Shown piece by piece: positions 1 through 7,548 of a DNA stretch of 64,000 bases (position 1 is the first letter of the stretch; every line of letters starts with the position of its first letter). This stretch comes from an uncultured Lachnospiraceae bacterium. Lineage in GTDB: Bacteria; Bacillota; Clostridia; Lachnospirales; Lachnospiraceae. The DNA is taken from the NCBI GenBank assembly GCA_910579935.1, contig CAJTVQ010000002.1, positions 98,962 to 162,961 on the forward strand, given 5' to 3'. Under the pieces are notes generated by a model that was given only the letters and a program-made list of their open reading frames with translations, searched no databases and had not been told where the DNA came from. The position numbers and the translations under genes are program-made.

Positions 1-79
1 CTCATTTTTCTGATATATGTTTCCATAAAATATAAATAAAATAGGAAAAAACAAAGCGATTTGGAATGGGCGGATACCT

Positions 80-107
80 GTAACAGGGAAGGTATCTGAG
101 CTGTTAC
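80..107 (+). repeat. GTAACAG/CTGTTAC hairpin element, copy 1
   Basis: Perfect 7-bp arms GTAACAG (80-86) and CTGTTAC (101-107) enclose a spacer that contains AAGGTATCTGAG. The same arms and the same 12-base spacer sequence recur at 6491-6517. Here a second pair of arms, GATACCT (73-79) and AGGTATC (90-96), interleaves with the first, so two hairpins compete or a pseudoknot forms. It lies in the leader of the binding-protein gene and ends 18 nt before its ATG. Role unknown. Confidence 0.6.
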
Positions 108-125
108 AAAAATAAGCAGGTGTAT

Positions 126-1097
126 ATGATGAAAAAAAGAATGGGTGCAATGTTAATGGCAGCGGCAATTGTTTCTTCCTTATTCATTGGCTGTCAGAAG
201 GCAGATACAGCAGATGGTGTGAAAGTATATTATGCCGCAATAGAAAGCGGTACTTATTATGAAGGATGGGCGGAGCAGCTGGAAGATCAGGCGAAGATGC
301 GGGGGCTGGAATTTGATGTGGGTTATGCGGAAAATTCCGTTGAGACGCAGGATGCCCAGATTAAAAATGCTCTTACCCAGGGCTGTGACGTATTTTTGTG
401 CGGACCGGTTTCTTCTGATATTGTGACGGAGCTGAAAGCAGCCGCAGGAGATACCCCCATGGTATTTATCAACAATGCGCCGGATGAGGGGCAATTGGAA
501 AAAGACCGTTATATTTATGTGGCATCGGATGAATATATGGCAGGTCAGTATCAGGCGGAATATATCTTGGAAAAACTTGGAGGTAAGGATGAAATTAATA
601 TCGTAATATTAAAGGGACCAAAAGGCGCTTCCGGCACCAATGGCAGGACGAGCGGACTGAAGCAGACGCTGAAGGCAAGCGGTAAAAAAATCAACTATGT
701 ATTTGAAGATTTTGCAGATTATAATGAGGAGACTGCCAGAGAACTGATGGAGATGTTCTTAAGAACCGGGAGAACGTTTGACTGTGTGGCGGCAAATAAT
801 GATGATATGGCGCTTGGTGCGGTTGCAGCCTGTGAAGAAGCAGGACTTGCCATGGATTCTGTTTTCTTTCTGGGGGTAGATGCTTCGGCTGGCGGATGTC
901 AGGCAATCGCTGACGGAAGAATGGATTTCACGGTATATCAGGCAATGTCTGACCAGATAGCTGCTGCAGTAAGTGCGGCAGAAAAGCTGGCGGCCGGACA
1001 GTCAGTGAAAGAAATAGAAGGTGCCACAGAGGATGGAAAATATATCCTGATTCCTTTTGAAAAGGTAGATGCCGGGAATGTGGAGCAATACAGGTAG
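126..1097 (+). CDS. sugar-type periplasmic binding lipoprotein (peripla_BP_4 family)
   Basis: A secreted solute-binding lipoprotein. The N-terminus is a signal peptide ending in a lipobox (LFIGC), followed by the two-lobed type-1 periplasmic-binding fold of the RbsB/LacI-like family, with the usual hinge-region sequence (GVDASAGG) near residue 245. ATG 126 or ATG 129 is preferred over the upstream GTG at 120 because AAGCAGG at 114-120 gives proper spacing. No permease or ATPase follows. The next gene, 57 nt downstream, is a chemoreceptor, so this protein probably presents a bound sugar to that receptor, as ribose-binding protein does to Trg. The ligand cannot be read from sequence; the flanking GH94 genes suggest an oligosaccharide or monosaccharide. 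Confidence 0.85.
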   Translation: MMKKRMGAMLMAAAIVSSLFIGCQKADTADGVKVYYAAIESGTYYEGWAEQLEDQAKMRGLEFDVGYAENSVETQDAQIKNALTQGCDVFLCGPVSSDIVTELKAAAGDTPMVFINNAPDEGQLEKDRYIYVASDEYMAGQYQAEYILEKLGGKDEINIVILKGPKGASGTNGRTSGLKQTLKASGKKINYVFEDFADYNEETARELMEMFLRTGRTFDCVAANNDDMALGAVAACEEAGLAMDSVFFLGVDASAGGCQAIADGRMDFTVYQAMSDQIAAAVSAAEKLAAGQSVKEIEGATEDGKYILIPFEKVDAGNVEQYR

Positions 1098-1154
1098 TCT
1101 GTGAATTTATTTACAGCTTGAAAAATTAAGGATATAAAATCCGGAGGTGTTCCT

Positions 1155-3707
1155 ATGAAAAAGGAGAAGCAGGGGCAGGGAAAGTTTGTTTCAATCAAAA
1201 CAAAGCTATTGGGGATTATACTGCCTGTAGTAGCTGTGATTGTAATAGTGCTTGCAGGTCTGTCCTATTATGTATCGAAGAATGTGATTCAGTCAAATGC
1301 AGAAGAACTGCTGAAGACATCCGTAGAGAGTCAGGCCACGGAGATTGAATCGTGGCTGAATCAGAATCTGACTTCTTTTCAGGTTCAGAAACAGGCGCTG
1401 GAGTGGATGAATTTTGACCGTGACCAGATGCAGACTTTTCTCGATGCTTATTGCGGTTTTGACAGTGATTATCCGGGCGGGCTGTATGTGGCTGATGCGG
1501 ACGGCACGCTTTATACCGGGCAGGAAGTGGGAAGACCTGGAAGGAACGTGGTTTTGCGGGAACCGGATGAGAACGGAAACTATATGAACAATGGTGATTT
1601 TGCTGTTTCTGAGGATTTGACAGATGATAAGGGCTGGCAGTTCCTCACAGCGCTTGAGGGAGAGGCGGCAGCGGAAATCCGGGATCATGAGATTTTCATT
1701 CAGACTGATAATGAAGGGACAGTAGATTACAGTGTCCAGCTGGTGCAGGCGGATCTCCCGGTTCAAAGACAGGGTGTGTACAGGGTCAGCTTTGATGCTT
1801 ATGCGGACGAAGACAGAACCATGCGTGTGGGCGTATCGGCGCCTGACCGCGATTATAAGCGTTATCTGGAAGACCAGACGGTCAGTCTGACAACGGAAAA
1901 GCAGACTTTTACCTATGAGTTTACCATGACGGATAATCATGATGCCAACGGACGTCTGGATTTTAATCTGGGAGCAGCGGGTTCCACCGCGGGAATAAGG
2001 ATAAGCAATGTGTCAATGGTCAGGGTGGGGGAGGCTGCTTCCACAGACAGTCAGGCGGAAGGTTCGGCAGCTGATGTGACACAGACGGAATGGTTTCAGG
2101 AAGGGCTTGGCAGAGTAAACATGGGATTTACGAATGCCTATACAAAGGAAAACGGAGAGCAGGTCATCAGCGCCTGCGGGATGCTGAAGACGTATTCGGA
2201 TGATGTGCGCGTGCTTTCGGTCGATTTATCTTTGGATAAAGTCAGTGTATATGTAAACAGTTTTATTAAAATGGAAGGCGCGGAAGCCTTTTTGGTGAAT
2301 GCGGAAGATCTTACGATTCTGGCATCCCGGGATACCAGCCTGATATCCGCAAAACTGAGTGAACTGGATGACGCGTTTATGCGTGCCGTAGCAGACAAGA
2401 TATCGCACAATGAACTTGAACTGGCTGAAATATATGGGAATATGTCGGTTTTTGAAGAAGTAGAGGGAACGGAGTGGGTACTGGTATCCTATATTCCAAC
2501 GAAAACTATTTACAGTGATTTGAATCATCTCAGGAATATCATGATTCTTTTCGGGGTGGTTTCCGTCATTGCACTGACTATACTGATAGAGCGGATTGTA
2601 CATATGATTATCAATCCGGTAAAGAGTCTGACGGAGGTTATCACTGCCATGACGGATGGTGATTTTACAGTTCACAGCCAGATGGCAGGCAATGATGAAA
2701 TCGGAGTGATGGGCCGGTGCGTAGAGAAGTTTATTGCTGTTATGTGCGGCATGATTGCTTCTATCCATGGTGTTTCCGGTACGCTTCACAGACAGGCGGA
2801 TGAGAGCAGGGAAATTTCCGGCCAGATGTTTGATGCTTCTAGGCACCAGAATCAATCCATGAAGGAACTTAATAAAACAGTAGAGGAGCTTTCGATATCC
2901 GTAAACGAAATTGCACACAGTGCAACAACACTGGCAACACTTGTGGAAGAAACGAGAAATGACGGAGAAGGCGTTAACTGCAAAATGAAAGAAACGGTTG
3001 ATATTTCCCGCAAAGGCAAGGAAGCAATGCAGGATGTAAGTACGGCAATGCAGAATATCAACAGTTCCGTGACCAGACTGCAGAGTGCAATCCATAAGGT
3101 GGGGAAAGCCTCGGAGGAGATTATAAGTATCACAAGAACAATCAGCAATATCGCCGAAGAAACCAACCTGCTGTCGCTGAATGCATCGATTGAAGCAGCG
3201 CGTGCAGGTGAGGCAGGGAGAGGATTTGCCGTGGTGGCAGTAGAAGTCGGCAAACTGGCACAGACAAGCGCCGAATCTGTCCGGGATATTGATAACCTGA
3301 TTCTGGAGATAAAGGCATTAATCGGCGATGTTGTGAATCAGGCAAACGACAGTGTGGGTAATATCAACAGCAGCAGTGTGCTGATTGGAAATGCAGTAAG
3401 AACGTTTGACGTCATTTTTGAAAATATTCTTTCGGTGGGGGATTTGGTCCGGCAGATGATACAGAAGGTAGACCGGGTGGAAGATGTGGCAAGGGATGTT
3501 GCTGCGATTTCCGAAGAACAGGCGGCAAGCTCCCAGGAGATACTGGCATCTTCGGATATTCTGGTGGAACAGGCGGACGGGCTGATGATCCATAGCGAAG
3601 ATGTGGCGAAAGAATCCGGGGAACTGAAAAATTCCGCACAGGAACTGGCACAGCAGATTGGAGTTTTTAAAATTCAGGATGATAAAAATACAGAAAGCAG
3701 GGGGTAA
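1155..3707 (+). CDS. methyl-accepting chemotaxis protein with an inserted carbohydrate-binding module
   Basis: An 850-residue transmembrane chemoreceptor. Visible in order: TM1 (about residues 16-38), the first part of a Cache-like extracellular sensor, a CBM4_9-like beta-sandwich module (about 142-290, opening NNGDF and closing ISNVSMVRV), the rest of the sensor, TM2 (about 458-480), HAMP, and a cytoplasmic signalling domain with the hairpin-tip motif ETNLLSLNASIEAARAGEAG (about 672-691). GGAGGT at 1142-1147 sets the start. It is 5 bp from the downstream phosphorylase and 57 bp from the upstream binding protein, implying one operon. The module is placed to bind polysaccharide or oligosaccharide outside the cell. 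The receptor fold is certain; the CBM assignment is by pattern and the ligand is unknown. Confidence 0.9.
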   Translation: MKKEKQGQGKFVSIKTKLLGIILPVVAVIVIVLAGLSYYVSKNVIQSNAEELLKTSVESQATEIESWLNQNLTSFQVQKQALEWMNFDRDQMQTFLDAYCGFDSDYPGGLYVADADGTLYTGQEVGRPGRNVVLREPDENGNYMNNGDFAVSEDLTDDKGWQFLTALEGEAAAEIRDHEIFIQTDNEGTVDYSVQLVQADLPVQRQGVYRVSFDAYADEDRTMRVGVSAPDRDYKRYLEDQTVSLTTEKQTFTYEFTMTDNHDANGRLDFNLGAAGSTAGIRISNVSMVRVGEAASTDSQAEGSAADVTQTEWFQEGLGRVNMGFTNAYTKENGEQVISACGMLKTYSDDVRVLSVDLSLDKVSVYVNSFIKMEGAEAFLVNAEDLTILASRDTSLISAKLSELDDAFMRAVADKISHNELELAEIYGNMSVFEEVEGTEWVLVSYIPTKTIYSDLNHLRNIMILFGVVSVIALTILIERIVHMIINPVKSLTEVITAMTDGDFTVHSQMAGNDEIGVMGRCVEKFIAVMCGMIASIHGVSGTLHRQADESREISGQMFDASRHQNQSMKELNKTVEELSISVNEIAHSATTLATLVEETRNDGEGVNCKMKETVDISRKGKEAMQDVSTAMQNINSSVTRLQSAIHKVGKASEEIISITRTISNIAEETNLLSLNASIEAARAGEAGRGFAVVAVEVGKLAQTSAESVRDIDNLILEIKALIGDVVNQANDSVGNINSSSVLIGNAVRTFDVIFENILSVGDLVRQMIQKVDRVEDVARDVAAISEEQAASSQEILASSDILVEQADGLMIHSEDVAKESGELKNSAQELAQQIGVFKIQDDKNTESRG

Positions 3708-3712
3708 CGCAG

Positions 3713-6430
3713 ATGGAAACCATACGATTTACAGACATGGATGGAACTTTTTCCATAGAGCAGCCGGAGAATTACAGTTATCTTTATTTTCCGATTGCAG
3801 GAGAAAAGGGATTAAAGAGTTCTGTCACGCCAAATTTAGGCGGCGATAGTAAAATCAATCAGGAGGCTTTTTTACTGGAGCCTGTAAGCGCAGAAAATCT
3901 GCATAATAACAGGTCGACAAGGAATTTCTGGTGCATTATAGAAGGAACCGGATGCTGGTCGGCAGCAGGTGCATCGGCGGAAGCGGAAGATAAGAAATTT
4001 TCCGGAGCGCAGGATTCCTGTACACTGACTGCGGGGCTGATGTGGCAGACGGTGAAGCGAAATTCGGAGAAATATAAACTGGAAGCAGAGATTACCTCTT
4101 TTATTCCGGTAGGCGACAATGTGGAAATCATGCATGTGGCGCTGCGCAATACGGCAAAAACAGAGCAGAAAATCATACCGGTTGCAGCTGTTCCCATTTA
4201 TGGGAGAAGTGCGGATAATATCAGGGATCATAGAAATGTTACATCCATGCTGCACAGAATCCATACACAGCAATATGGTATCACGGTGACGCCCACCATG
4301 TCTTTTGATGAAAAAGGGCATCGGAGAAATCATCTGACATATTTTGTGGCAGGAGCCGCAGGAAATGGCAGGGAACCTGTTTCCTTTTATCCGACGGTGG
4401 ATGCTTTTATCGGGGAAGGCGGCACTTTTACCCATCCGGAGGCAGTTTACAGAAACCGGGAGGGTATGCCGCCGGGAGTGGAGACTGCCGGGAAAGAGGC
4501 AGTGGGAGGCATCCGTTTTGCGCAGATCACGCTGAAACCGGAGGAAACCGCAGAATATGTTATCCTCATGGGAATTGCCGGACAGGAAGAAGAAACGGGG
4601 GAGATTATCGCAAGATATGCTTCTTCAGTGAAAGCAGAGCAGGCGCTTAAGGAGGTAAAGGAATACTGGCAGAAGAAAGTAAATGTCAGATATCATACCG
4701 GAGATGACCGCTTTGACCTCTTTATGCGGTGGGTAAGTTTCCAGCCGTTTTTAAGGCGTCTCTACGGATGTTCTTTCCTGCCCCATCATGACTATGGGAG
4801 AGGAGGAAGGGGATGGAGGGATTTATGGCAGGACTGCCTTTCCCTTCTGTTAATGGATCCCGGAGGAGTACGTCAGATGGTGGTCAGCAATTACGGCGGA
4901 GTACGGATAGACGGAACCAATGCTACTATTATAGGGAGCGGGCAGGGGGAATTTATTGCAGACAGAAATGGAATCAGCCGTGTCTGGATGGATCATGGGG
5001 TCTGGCCGTTTCTGACAACCAGGCTTTATCTTGACCAGACCGGAGATTTGGAGATTCTGCTGGAAAAGGTGAACTACTTTAAGGATGCGCAGGCAGCGCG
5101 GGGTACGGATATTGACATGGATTGGAAGGACGGATACGGTATGCGGCAGAAAACTGCAGACGGCAGTGTATATGCAGGAACGATTCTGGAACATCTTCTG
5201 GTGGAGCATCTGTGTGCGTTCTATGAAGTGGGGGAGCATAATGAAATGCGTCTGCGCGGCGCGGATTGGAATGATGCGCTGGATATGGCGGCGGACAACG
5301 GTGAGAGTGTAGCGTTTACCTGTGCTTATGCAGGGAATCTGAAGCAGCTTGCGGACTGTCTGCGTCTGCTAAGAGACAGATTATCCTATACGGAAGCAGA
5401 GCTTTTGGAAGAAATCAGTGTTTTACTGAAAGATGATGCGGGAATTTATGAAAATACAGAGGCAAAACAGGCTGTCTTAAAGGAGTACACAGATCGGTGC
5501 AGGCATAATATCAGCGGGAAGAAGATACAGGTGCCGGTGGACAGCCTGATAGAAAATCTGACCAATAAAGCGGACTGGCTGATGGAGCACATCCGCAGCA
5601 CAGAGTGGATTCAGGGAGAAGATGGGGAAGGATGGTTCAACAGTTATTACGATAACCATAAAAATGCAGTGGAAGGCATTTCCGAAAAAGGCGTACGGAT
5701 GATGCTGACAGGGCAGGTATTTGCCATTATGAGCGGAACGGCATCCGAGGAACAGATAAGTCAGATCTGCAAAAGTGCAGACCATTATCTGTATGACGCT
5801 TCCATTGGCGGTTACCGGCTGAATACGGATTTTAAGGAACTTAAGTTTGATATGGGAAGAATGTTCGGATTTGCGTATGGGGAGAAAGAGAACGGAGCCG
5901 TATTTTCCCATATGACGGTAATGTATGCAAATGCGCTTTATAAAAGAGGATTTGCAAAAGAGGGCTGTCAGGCGCTTCAGACGCTGGCGGATACAGCGCT
6001 TGATTTTGACACAAGCAGAATCTATCCCGGTATTCCGGAATATTTCAACAGTGAAGGACGGGGGATGTATCATTATCTGACGGGCGCGGCAAGCTGGTAT
6101 ATGATGACTATGATAACGGAAGTATTCGGAGTTCACGGGGAAGCAGGAGATTTGGTGATAAAACCGAAACTTCTGAAAAAGCAGTTTGATAAAAATAAAA
6201 CAGCTTCTATCAGCTTCTGTTTTGCAGAGAAAGCCTTTGAAGTGACTTTAAAAAATACAGAGGACCTGGAATTCGGAGATTACGGAATCGGGGCGGCGGA
6301 CTGTGACGGGAAGGCATTGCAGACTGCCGATGGGACACAGGTTCTTATCGGACGGGAGGCAGTGAAGACTATGGATGGCAGTCTGCACAAAATCACCGTA
6401 GAGCTGGTACGCCGCATAGACGAGAACTGA
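3713..6430 (+). CDS. GH94 phosphorylase, laminaribiose-phosphorylase-like
   Basis: A 905-residue inverting phosphorylase of family GH94, which splits a beta-glucoside with phosphate to give a sugar 1-phosphate. The catalytic-Asp region is ADWNDALD near residue 518, and GRGGRGWRDLWQD near 361 is the aromatic-rich donor-site motif. The length (about 900) and the N-terminus differ from classical cellobiose phosphorylase (about 810) and fit laminaribiose phosphorylase or a related beta-1,3- or beta-1,2-oligoglucan enzyme. There is no signal peptide, so it is cytoplasmic. It starts 5 bp after the CBM-bearing chemoreceptor, which links taxis to catabolism of the same sugar. GH94 is confident; the linkage specificity is an inference. 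Confidence 0.85.
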   Translation: METIRFTDMDGTFSIEQPENYSYLYFPIAGEKGLKSSVTPNLGGDSKINQEAFLLEPVSAENLHNNRSTRNFWCIIEGTGCWSAAGASAEAEDKKFSGAQDSCTLTAGLMWQTVKRNSEKYKLEAEITSFIPVGDNVEIMHVALRNTAKTEQKIIPVAAVPIYGRSADNIRDHRNVTSMLHRIHTQQYGITVTPTMSFDEKGHRRNHLTYFVAGAAGNGREPVSFYPTVDAFIGEGGTFTHPEAVYRNREGMPPGVETAGKEAVGGIRFAQITLKPEETAEYVILMGIAGQEEETGEIIARYASSVKAEQALKEVKEYWQKKVNVRYHTGDDRFDLFMRWVSFQPFLRRLYGCSFLPHHDYGRGGRGWRDLWQDCLSLLLMDPGGVRQMVVSNYGGVRIDGTNATIIGSGQGEFIADRNGISRVWMDHGVWPFLTTRLYLDQTGDLEILLEKVNYFKDAQAARGTDIDMDWKDGYGMRQKTADGSVYAGTILEHLLVEHLCAFYEVGEHNEMRLRGADWNDALDMAADNGESVAFTCAYAGNLKQLADCLRLLRDRLSYTEAELLEEISVLLKDDAGIYENTEAKQAVLKEYTDRCRHNISGKKIQVPVDSLIENLTNKADWLMEHIRSTEWIQGEDGEGWFNSYYDNHKNAVEGISEKGVRMMLTGQVFAIMSGTASEEQISQICKSADHYLYDASIGGYRLNTDFKELKFDMGRMFGFAYGEKENGAVFSHMTVMYANALYKRGFAKEGCQALQTLADTALDFDTSRIYPGIPEYFNSEGRGMYHYLTGAASWYMMTMITEVFGVHGEAGDLVIKPKLLKKQFDKNKTASISFCFAEKAFEVTLKNTEDLEFGDYGIGAADCDGKALQTADGTQVLIGREAVKTMDGSLHKITVELVRRIDEN

Positions 6431-6442
6431 AGGCATGGACAG

Positions 6443-6475
6443 CCCGGTGCGTACCGGTATGGGTTTTGTTTTCCG
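6443..6475 (+). terminator. probable intrinsic terminator after GH94 gene
   Basis: A GC-rich hairpin (CCGGT and ACCGG around a GCGT loop, extended by CCC/GGG) is followed by a T-rich tail (TTTTGTTTT), 13 bp after the stop codon of the first GH94 gene. Confidence 0.55.
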
Positions 6476-6490
6476 GAAAATTGAAGCGGG

Positions 6491-6517
6491 GTAACAGTAA
6501 GGTATCTGAGCTGTTAC
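6491..6517 (+). repeat. GTAACAG/CTGTTAC hairpin element, copy 2
   Basis: Same 7-bp arms and same 12-base internal sequence (AAGGTATCTGAG) as the element at 80-107, but without the second interleaved pair of arms. It sits between the convergent GH94 and AraC genes. Confidence 0.6.
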
Positions 6518-6524
6518 GGGCAGG

Positions 6525-6559
6525 GACCACTGTTACCACGAAATGCGGTAATAGTGGTC
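6525..6559. terminator. 13-bp hairpin over the 3' end of the AraC gene
   Basis: The arms GACCACTGTTACC (6525-6537) and GGTAATAGTGGTC (6547-6559) pair with one G-U wobble around a 9-nt loop. The stem overlaps the stop codon of the minus-strand AraC gene. There is no clear U-tract, so termination strength is uncertain. Confidence 0.5.
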
Positions 6560-7273
6560 GCGGTATTTTTTCGGAGTCACGCCAACCATCTTCTTAAAGG
6601 TCTGGATAAAGTGGCTCTGAGAGGAAAATGCCAGATAATTGGCAATTTCAATCAGGCTGTAATCGGAATATCTTAACAGATGCTGCGCTTTTTCGATTTT
6701 CATTTCGCAAATATAATCACTGACGGAAATGTTAAGCTCTTTTTTAAAAAGCCTGGAAAGATAGCTGGGGGAAAGCCCTGCATGGGCGGCAAGTTCATCT
6801 ACGGTGATCCGGCAGTTGATGTGGCTGTAGATATAGTCCATGCATTGGACGATAGGCTTTGATATCACGGTGCTTTTTTTCACCAGCATCATTTTTCTTG
6901 TATAGTCAAGAGCCATTTGCTTGTGAAGTTTTGAAATGGCTTCAATGGAAGTGCAGGCATCCATTTTCAAAATATAGAAGTCGCTGAGACGGAATGCCTG
7001 CTCCAGTTCCATGCCTGCCTCTACACAGCGTCTTGTGATCATGGCAACTGTGACAACAAAATGATATTTTATATTGGTCAGGGGATTGGTAGAGAGGATA
7101 CCCATTCCGTCCGGATTGGTAAAAGCGTTTTCCTGGCAGTTCTTTTGTACAAAGTCTGTGTCCCCGGAACTGACGGCCTGATAAAAAGAATATTCTTCTT
7201 CCAATGGGCGGTGGGAGAGAGATTCCTCACTCTTTTGCAGTTCTTCCTGAAACCATTCATTTCGTAAATTCAT
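6533..7273 (-). CDS. AraC-family transcriptional regulator
   Basis: A 246-residue regulator with a C-terminal double helix-turn-helix (about residues 142-242; landmarks VDELAAHAGLSPSYLSRLFK and the second HTH SSQSHFIQTFKKMVGVTP). The N-terminal half is an all-helical domain, without the cupin seen in many sugar AraC proteins. AAGGGA lies 9 nt before the ATG. It stands between the two GH94 genes and is divergent from the second one, so it is the natural candidate activator of the phosphorylase and ABC-transporter genes. Confidence 0.88.
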   Translation of the reverse strand: MNLRNEWFQEELQKSEESLSHRPLEEEYSFYQAVSSGDTDFVQKNCQENAFTNPDGMGILSTNPLTNIKYHFVVTVAMITRRCVEAGMELEQAFRLSDFYILKMDACTSIEAISKLHKQMALDYTRKMMLVKKSTVISKPIVQCMDYIYSHINCRITVDELAAHAGLSPSYLSRLFKKELNISVSDYICEMKIEKAQHLLRYSDYSLIEIANYLAFSSQSHFIQTFKKMVGVTPKKYRDHYYRISW

Positions 7274-7548
7274 GTTGTTTTCCCTTATTAAGTGTTCTTG
7301 ATAGGAACGCCGCAGTGCCGCTTGCCCGCGGGCTACGCCCTATCAGACATAAGGTGGAAAAAGTGTCAGCAGGCTGCCATTTTTCCATTTTATGTCTGCG
7401 CACTGCTCATTGCCTGTGCGTACATTATATCATAATTTTGATATTTTTGTATATAACCTTGTATATGGAAGCGGGAGATGGGGCTATAATCGGAACTGTT
7501 GAAATTTGAAATCAAATTACATGGAAAATTAAAACAGGGAGGATGAAT
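7274..7548. promoter_or_regulatory. divergent intergenic region with a long palindrome (7344-7398)
   Basis: The gap between the AraC gene and the second GH94 gene carries 19-nt arms starting CAGACATAAGG (7344-7362) and ending TTTTATGTCTG (7380-7398). They pair with two G-U wobbles around a short internal stem, and GCAGTG/CACTGC extends the symmetry outward. To its right is an AT-rich stretch (7420-7470) suited to a promoter for the GH94 gene. I found no clean -35/-10 pair there. Confidence 0.5.

Noticed and set aside
7344..7398. Reading the palindrome as a simple Rho-independent terminator
   Set aside because: It lies between divergent genes, where no transcript needs to end, and no U-tract follows.
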